From assembly GCA_030849805.1 (NCBI GenBank), contig JASANZ010002241.1, forward strand, positions 32,820 through 96,819: a stretch of DNA of 64,000 nt. Reading direction: 5' to 3'. A program made the position numbers and the translations under genes. Each line of letters begins with the position of its first letter. Within the stretch, counting starts at the first letter, position 1. Shown piece by piece: positions 47,986 through 61,443 of this stretch. Source of the stretch: Sergeia podlipaevii. Lineage: Eukaryota; Euglenozoa; Kinetoplastea; Trypanosomatida; Trypanosomatidae. The notes under the pieces are model-generated. The model had not been told where the DNA came from and searched no databases. It was given only the letters and a program-made list of their open reading frames with translations.

Positions 47986-50900
47986 GCCGCTCGGTCCATT
48001 ACCGCCGCGCACAAGAGTTGCGTTCACATTCATCAAGTTCTCCAGGAGCTGGGTAGACTCGGAGATACGGCTGGCAATATCAGCGTTGGCGTGCTGGCCA
48101 AAGGCCTCGGGGGGGTCTGTGATGGGAAGCTGCGCACACTCCTCCTTGTAGGCGTGTACGGTGTTGCAGTCGAAGGGGATGTAGTACTCTTCAGCGGCGG
48201 AAAGCGAGTAGCGATCCTCAGTGACCACGGCGGGGCACATGTACTGCGCCATGTAAGTGTTGAGCACGCGTCGATCCCAGTCGTCGGTCACACGACCGCC
48301 GTAGGATGCCTCAGCGATGAGGTAGCGCATCGTGACAAAGGGGATCTCCTCCACCGCCTCGCTGCGCATGTTGTTAACGTACAAGTTGATAATGTTCTCT
48401 GAAACCTCAAAGTCAGAGTAGGTGAAGTCGTAGACCACGTTGTAGCCGAGCGTGCCGAATTTGCGTCGTTCCAGCAGCACACTATGGAAGAAGCACAAGG
48501 AGTAAAGTAGATTGCGGTAGATCACCGGGTACGTACTGCTGCGGACCGCGAAGTCATCCTCGGCAATGTTGTTGTACAGGCGCAGCATGTTCGCCTTGAT
48601 ACCCTTAGGAGGTTCGGTCGTCATCTTGATAGAGCGCTGTAGCACACCAATAGGGAACTGCGGCGTAGGCACGGAGCTGAGCCAGAGACGGAATTCGTGA
48701 TGTGGGTTCTGATCCGCCAGGTCGTCAATAATCTTCTCGAGTTCGACGAGCCACGACACCATCAAGTGGCAGTTGGCGAGGAACACCCACCCGCCGGTCT
48801 GGCTGCACTCCTGGATCGCGCGCTTAGCATTATCGCCCTGGCCCTGGCCAAGAGCGAGGGTCTTGAGCGGCCTTCCTTCGCGCTGCGCCAACGACACGAG
48901 CTGATTAGTAGGGTCCACACCGGCTGAGAGAACAAAGATGAGCGGGATCGTGTTGGTGCTCTCGTCGTACGTGTCCTTCAGGTTGAACGGCGGCGGGTCC
49001 ACAAACTGGGAGCCTAGCTGGTCCTCAATGAACTCATACACCATGAAGACAACACGATCTGGACGCAGAGAGCGGACAAAGATCATCCGCTGGATGTAGT
49101 TGCTGCCCACGCGCGCCTGCCACTCCTCTGGCAGATCCGCTTCCTCTGGTCTCTCCAGCAGAAACCACCGCTTCCACTGGTCTGAGTGCTGCTCAAAATG
49201 GGCTGCAATGCCGTGGAAGTTGGTGAGCTTCTCGAGCTCCAGAATGTGATCCCACGAGCGCTCTGAAAGCCATGAGTTGGCAGGGTTCGGAAGACGGCCC
49301 TGCTTGTCCAGCACTTGGCCACCGCGCATCAGGAAAACGTACTCCTCTGTGTTGACACGGCCCTGTGCCTGCAGCACGCGCATCGTCATGTGGAAAGCAA
49401 AGAGAAGCTTGTGTCGTTCAAACAGGCCGCGGCATGTGTTGTTGTACACCGCGCCTGTGTGCCAGTCATTGAGCGTTCTCACACGCTCCTCCATCGAGTG
49501 CGAAGTAATCTTCTCCGCAGAGCGCTTGATACTGCCCTGGAAAAGGACAATATAGGAGTCTAAGGCAAACTGGTACATGGCGTCAATCGCACCAAGATCC
49601 GCCAGCACGAAGAAGAGAATAGAAGCACGGCGTGCGCACTCACGATACTCCTCACGGGCGTGGAAAATCTTTTCAGATGTGATCTCCGCCTCCCTGAGCT
49701 GCTCCTTGATGTTTGCGGCCGTCACCTTAGCGGACTGCAGGGTATCAATCAGCTTCTGGTTCTCCAGCAGCGAGCACTGTGAGTTGGAGAGCAAGTCAAG
49801 AATCTCGTCCTCAAGCCGCTTGGTCTCCTTCTTGGCTGCCGCCGTATCGAGGATAAGCTGCTCGTTGTCACGCTCCAGCTCTGGCTTCTCCTTCTCTACC
49901 ACAATCTTCAACAGCTGCTCCTCCAAGCCTTGCTCTTTCACAGCAAAGTTCAGCAGGCACACCTTGGTGCACGTTTCTGGAGTGTAGTGTGGGTTGGACA
50001 CTCGTGTCGTGATGTACAGCTTGAAGCCCTCGTTGTAGTCCACATAGTTGTCGCCAATCTTCACCATCTGTCGGTTGCCCTTGCGCACAATCGCCTTGGA
50101 CATGACTGGATCGAGGATAGGATCAATTTCTTCAAGCACGTCCTGCAGCAGCAGCGGGCAGCCAAACTGCACAGCGTACTCCACCGTCTTCTGAAAGTCT
50201 GGTTGCTTAGGGTCGATCACCTTCAGACCGTTGTCACGCTCCATCCGCTTCACCCACTTGATTGCCTGCTGCTGCGGGTCAATCATGAGCGGGTAGCGGG
50301 GCCCGCGCATCACGATGGCACCGTTCTCACTACTAAAGTCATCGCCTGGCAGACCAGCCTGCTGCCAGTCACGCAGCTCCGTCGGATCCACAAGGAAGCC
50401 GACAAAGTCGAACGTCTTGTTCATGGGCAACGCCAGCCGCTTCATCTCCTTCAGCCAGCTCTGCCACAGCATCTGGCGGTAGTCAGCGGTGAAGGCACCA
50501 CAGTAGCAAAGAAACCCGCATGCAAGCAGCGTGTCGCCGTTGATGTTACCGAGCGCGGCGTCGTACTTGGCAATAGACTCGATCCAGCGGTCACGCTCTC
50601 CCTCAAGACCGTCCACAATAATGCGCGCACGATTCAGCTTGTCCTGCGTCTCACGTGCCTCCTCCATGAGCCGATTCTTCTCATCAATATTGGCCTGTAA
50701 GTCCGCCTCGAGCTGGCGCACCTCATCCATAATCCTCTGTAGCTTTTCCTCTTTCTGCCTCAGCATCTCCTCCTGCGCACGCACCTTCTGTTGCGCGTTC
50801 TCGTTCTTGACGATTTTCGGGTGGACCTCTTTGAAGATGTTACCGTACTTGTGAATAGCAATGACCCACTGGCACAGACCGCCAGCAGCCTTTGACACCG

Positions 50901-53900
50901 CACTGGCCGCGGCTGGGGTGAAGTCGGATCGCTTCACGTACTTCTCTAGATTATTGAGCAGCTTCTGATCTGTCATGTCGTGCTCCTCGTGGAACTTCTT
51001 CAGCATATCAATGAACTTGGGCTCGCTCAGTGACTTCTTCGCTTCCTCCCAGTCCAACTTACGGCCGAGCGCAGTTTGCACTGCCTCCATCACGGTTCGA
51101 ATCATGGCAGCAGGAGTTTTATAAGACTTTACCTCATTAATATCACTCTTGTCCAGCTTATCAAGCGCCGCCTGTGCTTCCAGAAGCGTTGGCATTGCCC
51201 GGTCAAGATCGGCCTGAGCCTCGGACTGATCGGCAAGTGCAGCACGCTTGGTCTGCTCAATCTTAATCTTCTCAGAAGCCACCAGCGTCTGCTGCTCCTC
51301 CGCAATGCGCTGGCGAATCTGAATACTCTCCGTCGCCTTGCTCACTTCCGCCGACTTCTCCTGCAGCTTAGCGTCCTGCACCTTGAGCTCCTCGGTCATC
51401 TGGCTCACCGTGATCTTGGTCTCCTCCAGCTTCGACATACCATTCGACAGCTTGTCGCGCTGCTCAATAATCTCCTCACGCTTGCTTGTCAGCATGTTGC
51501 GGAAACCACGGACCAGATCGAGGTACGATGAAGGGGTCACGTAGTTGTACCTGCGGATCTGCTCCAGCATCTGCTGAGAACGGTGGCTCGTGGTGTCGTG
51601 CATGTACACAAACATGTCGCATATCGTGTCAAGCAGATGGTCATCCTCCTCGGGCTCGCGAGAGTCCTGCAGGTAGCGCAGGCCGACCTCCTTGAGGGCC
51701 TCACTGGGCCAGGCTGAGAACCAGTCAATGGACGTACACGACACCAAGGCAGGGAACTGCCTGAGGCGAGAGCGGAACTCCTTATGCGCCGGAGACATGG
51801 CCACGACCATGTGCAAGTGCTGTCTAGCCTGGTCCACAAAGAAGTTGTAAAGCTCGTCGGGGGTGTCGCGGCAACCGTTGAGAAGCGCGAGCTTGTGGAC
51901 GTCGTCGCGGATCTGCTGCAGATCGTCCTTGGCAAACAGGTTGGGCACCTCGCCGGAGGAAAGCATATTGTTGAGATCCTCCAAGAAGGACGGCTCCATA
52001 ATCTGATTGTCAGAGAAGTAGAATACCTTCTGTTGGCGCTTGACACCGCAGGCCTTGTAGAGCGTGCGGAGATCATCGTGGAAGCGGTCCGAGTCGTACT
52101 TCTTGTGAATCTCAATGGTAAAGACCGAGTATCCAGCAAGATAGGTGGCAAGGCGCGTGAGTGAGCTGCGGCCACTGCCACCGAGACCAACCAAGAGCGC
52201 GTTGCCGCGTGGCTGGCGAATAATACGGTGGATGCGGCACAAGTGCTCTAGCGCGTCGGTGAAGAAAACAAGGTTCATCTGCCGCGCACCGGGCTCAAGA
52301 TTGAAGTTCTCAAGTCCGTCCTCCACCTTCTCTCTGAGCGCCTCCATAGATGGCACAAGCTTGTACTTGGCCATCTCATCAAACTCACCGTCCCAAAAGT
52401 CGACAAAAATGGGGTTCTCATTCTCATTCACCGGCTGCGCGCGGGCATCCCTCGAGCGAGCCTTCATGATGTTGCTCCACTTGGTCTGGAATATGTTGTT
52501 CAGCTTGTCGTTCAGCTGCTGCTTGAACCAGAGCTTGTCACCCTCGTCGTTCATGCGATCAGAAAAGACGCGCTGGCTCTCGTGCACCCACAGCGCCACC
52601 AGGTGCTCCTTGCAGGTGAGGGACTCGAGGTTGCACGAGTAGATACCTTGGAACACCTTGCTAAGATCTCGCATGTTGAAAAGATAGTGAGACTTGCTGG
52701 GAATCGGCAGCAGGTCGGCCGAGACCTTCATGTAAGTCTCAATGGTAGCCTTCACGATGGAATCGACAAAACCCTTGAGGTCTGGATAAGGCAGGAAGCG
52801 GTGCTCCAAAATGGCACTGAAGATCTTGGTGATGACCGCCTCCGAGGGGAAGGTAATGTTAAACACGTTCAGCTTGCTCATCAGCCGCTCTGTGATGTCG
52901 GGGCGACCGTACGTCATGCAACACAGCAGCTGCATATCGTTCACCTTGCGTCGCGCGCGCGTGTTGCGGTCGTACCAGTAGCCGTTGTCGATCCACTGGC
53001 GCAGCAGCTCAAGCGGGGGCTGAGCGCCAAACTTCTCTTTAGCTGGCATATTAAGGTCCTCAATGAGGCAGATCATTCTACGGCCACCAGGTGGGTTGCA
53101 CACCTTCTTCGACTTGTGCTCCATGCGACCTTCAATAATATCCTGCACGTTCTTAGCTGTCGTCTGCGCGGAGAAGTTGAGCTCCGTCGTGACGTGGGTC
53201 TCGCTGCTCAGGCCGTTCATCACCTGTCGCGCAATGAGCGACTTACCCGTACCTGTGGTACCCACCAGCACGAGCTGCACCTGACTGCGCACGAGCTGGG
53301 AGATGATGTACTGGTAGCGAATTGTATCGATAGTGGGGACGATTTGCTTGTAGTACGGCGTGCCTTCAGCGGGAGTGTAGATCTTCTGCAGGTCCGGGTG
53401 CTCCTCCCAGCCCTTCCAGCGGAGCACCTCCAGATCCGGGAAGTACTCAAAGACGGTCTCCATAGAGGGGAAGGACGAGTCAATCTCACGAATGAAGGAG
53501 TCCAACTTCTGGCGCGACTGCACCGTCAGCGAGCCTCCCGCAGACCACACCAGGCAGAACATGGCCAGCATGCGCAGCTGTGGGATGTAGTTCTCGCCCG
53601 CCTGCGCTGCCTGGTAACGCGTCGTGCCGGGGATAACAGGGGCTGCCTCGACATTTGCAAGCGCGTCAAACATCTTCGTGAAGGAACGGACAGTGCTGAG
53701 GGCGGTGGTGGGCACCAACTCCGTGCACTCCTCCTCCTTGTACGCCAGCACGTCTGCAAGAGTCTTGTTAATGAAGTCCTGCAGCTCATTGATGGTCGCG
53801 TCTGGCTTCGGCGCGTTCATCGCAATCTCAAACTGGCGCCGGGACCGTAGCCACGTGGTGGCAAACGGTTTCCAGCCCAAGTCCTCTACGTTAAAATAGA

Positions 53901-56900
53901 CCATACCGCATCGTGACACCGTAGCCGGCGAAGCCTGGGAGAGATCCTGGACCTCAAACAGCATACTCACAGTGGGGTTCATGCTAATACGCTCGCCGGA
54001 GTTGAGGGTGAGCATTTTGTTATCGTCCAGCACGGTGTTCATAGACTCAATCCAGAGCGTATCCACAGGGCCATCAAAGAGAAGCCACTTGTAGTTGGGC
54101 TCCGTAACATCACGGCAAATCTGACGCATCAGGTCCGAGAGAATACCGTCCTTCCACTCACGGGTCGCCTGGTTGTAGCTACCGTACAGCTCGTCCATCG
54201 TCACCGACTTGGGATTCAGCAGAGACACACGCACCGCCTCGTAAGGACCCTCGACTCCGCTTTCCTTGAGACGCTTTAAGGCTCCAGAGAGCGTGCTCCA
54301 CGTGACCGTCTTGCCCGAGCCGGTGCGGCCCACCACCATGACGCCGTGGCGGGTCCGCAGAGTGTCCCAGAGGTGGAGGCACTTGGTGATGATGTGATCA
54401 TTTGCCTCCAAGTTCTCACACTTGAGCTCGTCCGTGGTGGCGGCGCGGAGCTCCTCCAGACCGCTGCCTTCGGGTTCAACACCTGGGAAGAGATCGCCAA
54501 GCATGCCAAGAAAGAGTGGCACATCATCCTTCACGAACTTGGGCAGGTTCATGTCCTTCATGGCCTTCAGGCACAGCTGCGACTCCGTGCCGGGGAAGTT
54601 CTCGCGCTTGAGGTTACCAGCCTGCACCAGCACCGCCTTGATGTTTCGCAGGGAGAAATCGTAGTGATCCTGCTTGGACAGCTGCTTCTCCATGAGCTCG
54701 TACAAAATTGACACCTTCTTTGAAAGTGCCTCGGACTCCTCAAAGCCCTCAGAGAGCAGTGTAATTTCACAAATAAGTGTAAAGTCAGGCACCATCATAG
54801 AAATAGGGCGGAGCAGCGCCTTGAGATTATCGGGCAGCTCGGAACGGCCAGCGTAGCCGGGGTTCATAGTGACAAAGAGACCGCAGTTCACGTTGAGTGG
54901 GATCTCCGTGCCCTCAAACATAAAGTTACGCCGCCGCTCTGACACCGCAGTGAGAATGGACAAAATCTGCTGCGCCACGACGGAAAGCACCTCGACTTCA
55001 ATACGATTGAACTCATCAAAGCATGACCACGCACCCGTCTGTGCGATACCGCTCAGCATACGACCAACAGAACGGTAGTCAAGACCATCTGAGCAGTTGA
55101 ACACCATGACGTACTTACCAATAGCCTTACCAAGATCCTTCACCGTCTCGGTCTTGCCGGTACCTGCGGGACCCTGCGGTAGGCCACCACGGTACAGCTG
55201 GAGCGCGGTCGTAAGGGTCATGTACGCACGATCGGTCAGTCCTGTCACTACCAGTCTGCCACTGTTACCCAAGTACTCGTAGTCGTACCGCACGACGGCG
55301 CTGGTCTGGCGCACAATACAGGCCTTAGGGACCTCACCGGGGTTGTCAGCGATGGTGTCGGCCTCGCTGTAAAAGCGCAGCTGGCGCGACCACTCAAAGT
55401 CATCGAGGGCGTGGACGCGGTTGGCAAGAATGTGGCGCAGAATGTCACGCGAGTGCACCTCGATCGTAACGAGTGCGACGAGCTTGTTGCGCTGCAGTCT
55501 GCTCTGCGGCTGACGTACCATGTGGCAGTACTTACGAATCATGCTCTTCCACTTCTTATAGACCTTGTAAATAGGAGAGGTCTTACGGCGCACAAGACTC
55601 AGACCGTTAGCGTGGAGGTCACCATACTCGACAATAGCGAGCTCAGTTTTCTGCGTCCAGTTAATGCACGCAGACGTGATGAGCGGCTGGCCTTCGTTGG
55701 ACTCCACCCACTGTTTTAGTTTGTCACGATTTATTGGGCGACGGGCGTCGTAGACGTTGGCCTGCAAGTCATCCACGCTCCGGTTGATGCACGCCTGCAC
55801 AGTTGCGCGCATCGTCGACTCGATCTTCTTGAGCCACGTCTCAACAGTGAGGCCGTCAATCTGCACGACAGGAGAAAAGGGAACTACCTCGCCGTCTGCA
55901 GAGGACATGCCATCCGCCACAATACGGTTGCGGACGTTCTTGAGTGAAAGGCTGTAGAGGCCTTCAAAGCACTTGCGGAGGTGGGGCTGCACCTTGGAGG
56001 GATCCTTGGTGTGACCCAGAATCTCCAGCAAGTCGTCGTTGGAGAGAAAGTAAAAGCGCGGGAAGATGCGACGGCGGTCCTCCAAAAAGCCCTCAAGGCT
56101 CTTCTGAATGAGCTCCAAGTCGCTGTTCATCGAGTTGAGCTGCTCAAGTAGACTGTCACGACGCGTGCCGCGGATGACGTTGGGGTCGGTGATGAGACGT
56201 GCAATGATCGTCAGCCACTGCGCGTGGATGGAGTCGAACCTCTTTGATTCCGCCACCAGCTTGCGCTTGATGTCTTCACTGCCAATGAAAATGTTCTCGA
56301 GGTACATCCACTTGGTTTGCACCGTCAGCAAGCCTTCAATCGTGTCGGTGACGATGGACAGCGTCTGCTCCCACTGCAGCACCTTGGGCCGGAAGCTGTC
56401 CACGAAACGAGACATCTTCATCGCGCTCAGCATAGCCAGGTGCTCCGCGAGGGTCGTGTTGACCTCATCCACAGATGAAATCTTGTGATACCCCTGATGC
56501 GGTTCAATAAGAAACGTTGTCTCATCCCAGAAGACTCTAATCTTCTCCAAGTCGGTCTCAATCTTGAGCTCCTCGCGGGCTGAGGTGGCCAAGTTGGAGA
56601 TAAACTCCGCTTGCTGCTCCACATGTGCGGTCATCAGCTGCTGAAGGCAGAAGGAGTTCTCATCGTCGATGTCGAACTCCGTGTCCAGCTGGACCTTCAG
56701 CATATCCCAGTGACGCGGGCGAATAGCAGGGGTGCGGAGGTCATCAATAATGGGCAAAATCTTCTTCATGAGATCTATGTCATCCTTCAGCTGCACCCAC
56801 ACATCCAGTCGCTCCAGCTCCTTGCGCAGCCGAAGCACCTCACGACGAATCGCTTCAAGCCCCTCGAGCATCTTGTCACTGTTGAGCAGCATGAAGTACA

Positions 56901-59900
56901 TCCGCTTCCACTTCTTGCCCCTGTTGCGCCACTCCTCTACGAGGACCCAGATGCTACGCAGCTGCTTTAGGCTCTCCTCCGCCTTGGCCAGATCATCCAG
57001 CGGGGGCTTCTCCAGCTTGAAAATGTCGATGCCCTGCTGCAGGTCCCGCTCCACACGGCGCAGTTTCGCCGCCCGCTTCTCAAGTGTAATGAGCTGAGAG
57101 AAGGCCTCTTGTGTCGAGAGTGCCCACGTCGTGGGGGCCTCATCGCGGATCTGCTGGAAGAGCGCAAAGCTGTTAGACACGAGCGAGCGGAGGTCGGTCT
57201 CGATGTCCACACGGAACTGCTCCTTGTGCTTCTCTAAAAGCTTCTTGGCCTCACCAAGGTGCTCCTCATAGGCCTCGAACGCCTCGGGCAGCGCCTCGCA
57301 GCGTGTCACGTCATCGGGATCCACGTCTCCAAAGTTGTACGTCTCGCTTGTGATGAGAGCAAACTTATCTGACAGAGGTGCAAACTTATCAGACACGGTG
57401 AGTAGCTCGTCCAATGCCGTTGCGCACCCGCGTATCTGCTCGCCAAGCTGGTCCAAAGTCTTGGGTTCACGTGTCAGGGCGGCAATGGTACTCTCAAAGC
57501 CAGAGTAGAGCGTCTCCAGCTCCTGTTTCGCCTCCGCATAGAGAAGGCCGTGGTAGTGTCGAATGACAAGCTGGCATTGCGCACGAAACGTGTCCTTCAT
57601 CCTGGTGAAGTCAAGCTGCAGAAAGAGCACATCTGCAAACACCTCCTGCTTGTCAATGGCTTCCCTTCTCTGCGCAACGTGGTCCATGTTGATGCGGTAG
57701 TCCTCCAGCTTCCAGCCCTGCTTAATACGCTTGTCCTGCTTCTGTGTGGTCCATAGATTGTCTGTGGTAGAGGACTGGTGAAGCTGCCATGTCTGGCTGA
57801 GCTTATCGCGCACCTTCTCGCTGATGCTATCGAGTGAGTCATGAACTCGGCGTAGAGAAACAATGGCGTCCTGGTCGCCGGTCATGTACTCATAGTAGGA
57901 CCCACGTAGTGCCACGTTGTCGCTTTGCGGGTTGTCGTAATGAACTGGGGGGATGTCCATCTCTAGCAGCTCTTCCTCATTTTCCTCTGCAATGCGCTCC
58001 TTCAGGGAGTCCTCAAGGCGGGCAATGCCTTTGACCACGCCAATGATGGACTTGCACGTCTCGTTGAGAATCTGCGCCAGCTCAGGAACAGACGGCACAG
58101 CGTGAATAACTGGCTTCGCCTCCGCGTTGACGCTGATGACCACGTCGAGCTTAAACACCTTCTCTTCCATGCGGCCTTCGCTCGACTCCACGGGCAGCGC
58201 ACGCTCCACTGTGAGCAAAGAGCGCTTCACCATTGTCTTGAGCGCCTCCTCCACACGCAACTCGACCTTCTCAACAAAACGGTGCCACTCCGCACGCACA
58301 AGCTCGTCCGCCTCGTAGTCCTCGCGAAAGTGATTGAACAGGAGATAGAGATTGTCCACAAGAATAGCGTTAATCTTGGCCAGTTTTGCACACACCAGTT
58401 CGCGGTAGCCAACCTGCTTCTCCATAAATGCAGAGGGTGTGTAGATGCGCTTGCGCTCAAAAATAACCGCGAGTGTGTCAGCGATGAGCTTGCAGTTGTG
58501 GTCGATCATCAGCAGGCCATACTTGTAGTCCTCCACAACAGTGTGCACCTTCGACACCTGCAGGCGGCACTCACGCACAAAGTACTCGACAATACCCTGC
58601 GAGTTCCACCAGAGTTTGTTAAGGCCGGGCAGGAACTTGGCGTCCATGAACTGCAGACGTAGTGCAAAGAGACGCAGTTCATCCTTGTTGAGCGACATGA
58701 CAACGTTGTTGTGCTCGCGCGACACTAGAGCCACGTTCTCACGGAACACACGCAGGCGCTCCTCCTTGCCGCACATGTCCAGCACATGCGAGGGCACCGG
58801 CTCACCCAGTCGCTGCCAGAAGCGCACCTCTTCAAAAAGAAGGAGAAGTTCCTTGGCAAAGTTCACGTCAAACAGCGGCGGGGACTCAATTCCCTTGCCG
58901 GTGTTGCTTCGCTTGACAAGAAGAAAGCGGTCGAGGTACTCAGCTGGCCGCTGCGGCACCTCCGCGCGCCACTGTACATACTTCTGATGAACGGTGTCAC
59001 GAAGTGAGCGGTCAAGGCGATCGTACAGCACGAGTGCCTCATCCTTTTCAGGGGAGTTCGGCAGGTAGTAGCACAGGCGCAGAGGTTGATAGTCCCCATT
59101 GAGCAGGGCGGCGTTGTTGGCGGCCCAGAAGCCGTGACCCGCAGCAGGTGGATGAAGATAGAAGAGAGGGGGCTGGCGACTAAAGTAGCGCTGAATGCCA
59201 TTCTGCACAACCTTCAGGTTGCTCATGAAAAGCCGAAACACGCGGTCCTTGCTGCGGTCCAGCTGGATAAGCAGCTCCTCACTCTTGCTGACAAGATAAA
59301 AGGCCTCAATGTACTCAGCGCCAGTTGTAGTGGTGGCAATGCTGTCAAAAGCCGCGGTAATGATCTGCTGCATCATCATCGAGAGGTTGTCAATATCAGT
59401 CTTGAGAGCGCGGAAGTCGTCCACCCACTTGGTGGACTTCACGTCGAGAATGTCGTAGTCCAGGTGGTCCAGCAGCTCCATCTTGGACTTGAACGCGCGC
59501 TGGATGTCGACAAGCTGAGCCTCAATCTCTGGACCCTTATTACCACTGAAGCTTGGCAGCTTGCCCTCAAACATCACCTCCGGCACCACAATCTGTGTGT
59601 CGAGCTCGGACACCAACAAGTTAGACCCATTCACAAAGTCCTCGCGTCCTGCATTGATAGAGGAGCGGCCACGGGTTGGATGACGGCTGCTACGCTGTGA
59701 TGGTGTGCTTCCGGTAGCTCCCTTGAAACCAAACTGGAGTTGCCCTCTGCAGATCTCCTGCAAGTTCTGGCACCTGTGGCGCACGAAACCATCAATCTCA
59801 TTCAAAAATGCGTCGTCCAGCTCAAGCTTCTCGCCCTTCTCCACTCGGAACCTACGGCGTGTGGCAATCATCATCTTGCGGCACTCCTGCATCCAAGCCT

Positions 59901-61443
59901 CACCCGCGCAGATGCTGTCCTCCAGCGCAGTCATGCTGGGGCCCACCTCACCGCGCAAGATGGCAGGGACGTCAATCTTGGTGCTACAGCGACGAATGAT
60001 CTCATTTGAGATCATTCGAAGCAGACGGCAGAACCGGTCCTTTTTGTAGTTCTTAGAATAAAGAAGAATCAACTGTGCATTGACAAGGATACTTCCAATA
60101 AGCGCAGGAATCTGCCGTGGCTCGGCTGCAGCCAGCCTTTCGCATGGGTCTATAAGAGTGCTGAGAAAACGAAGGTTATCAAAGGCCTCCTCGGTACCCC
60201 GCTCAATGTCAGCGCGCAGGTTGAGAAAGGGCTCAAGATAGTAAAAAGACTTGGCCTCGCGCAACACGTTCACGATCTCGCTTACATCCTTACGATTGAG
60301 CTGGTTGCGAATGTTGCCCAAGTCACGCGCACGAGCGCGCCAGTAGCCAATCTCTTCAAGAGGGCCTGCCTCGTCCACGGTGCTGCTCCCGTCCTTCTCG
60401 CCCACCACCTCCTTGATCTGCCGTGTCCAGTGAATAACAGTCGCCTCGTAGCGCTGCACAAGCTCGCGATCTGTGTGTGCGTCTACCTTTTCCATAAGTG
60501 CCAAGTCATTAGGCACATACAAGACCGTTCTGCCTTTCAGTCGATTCACATCTTCTACCACTGTAGCCATGAAGCGATGCAAGGATGTCTGGACATCCTT
60601 CTCAATACTCGTTGGCCAGCGATTCAACAACAGCGTAGGCACCATCACCAGGCGCAGAGAGCGCAGAAAGCTATCCAAGTAGTTGTTACCTCTGCATGTG
60701 CCCCAGAAAATAGCAGTGTCCATGTTCTCCGGCACCAGCGCGCGCTCTGGCTCAAGACGAATCATATACAATACATCGTTGCTGACACCCTCAAGGTGCT
60801 CACGGGAGGCAAAGTCGGGCGTCCCTACGGAGATGGTGAGGCGCGGCGCTGCAAGGCCAGGGCTGCCGGTCAAGTCCTTCACATCCACCCCGCTTTCACC
60901 AAACGCCTGGAAACTACCATCGAATGTTCCATCGCTTTTCCTCGATTTTTCGCTCTTCCTTGACAATGCAGCAGTGCTATGGCTGCCTCTCTTTTGGCCA
61001 GTGCCATCGGCCATCGCGGCTGTGCCATCTGCAAAGGAACTCGCAGTTGCAGCGCCGGCTCTTCCCTCTCCAAACTTCTCATCGCCGACCCCGTCCTCGT
61101 CGCCGCTGTGGTCGCCATCACCGTTGTCTCCATCGAGGTCAGAGTGATTAAGGCCGTTCGCGTCCTCTGTTCGCTCCGTCAAAGATGTCCTCCCCGCTGT
61201 AGGCTTCCTCTTGTCGCTAGGCTTCGCATTCATGTAGTAAAAGAATAAAGTGCGATAGCTCTCATCGCCTACCAAAAAATCGCCGATGATGCGACGGTGG
61301 TGGGGGGTCAGATCGGTTTCTATATTACATCTCAGCTCATCCACCAGCCGCTGCAGCATCCAGGTGTAGCACTCTGGGTGTGCCTCGGGTATCATCACGT
61401 TGTCCACTTCTGAAGTGGCTCTGCCACTGGCTCCGGCCCTCAT
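47077..61443 (-). CDS. Axonemal dynein heavy chain (two-headed type, inner-arm f/I1 beta-like)
   Basis: A 4788-residue flagellar motor heavy chain. A long tail with the DHC N1 region (about 230-800: AIFWGTCRGNNYLDSFL, GRTVLYVPNDL) is followed by the linker and six AAA modules. P-loops are visible in AAA1 (GPAGTGKTET, about 2091), AAA2 (GRTGSGKT, about 2372), AAA3 (GTTGTGKS, about 2728) and AAA4 (GLGGSGRS, about 3086). The coiled-coil stalk with the microtubule-binding domain lies between about 3300 and 3650, and a complete C-terminal domain follows. The long tail places it among dimerising chains. The stretch MMVPDFTLICEITLLSEGF after AAA1 reminds me most of human DNAH10 (inner-arm I1 beta), but this subtype call is weak. 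A tract of 15 glycines lies near residue 4485. The start is the first ATG. The protein should sit in the axonemal arms and drive flagellar beating. Confidence 0.95.
47945..47992 (-). repeat. GGC/GGT trinucleotide tract encoding poly-glycine in the dynein
   Basis: About 15 alternating GGC and GGT codons inside the dynein coding region, interrupted once by three GGT in a row. It makes a flexible glycine linker between the AAA ring and the C-terminal region. Confidence 0.9.
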
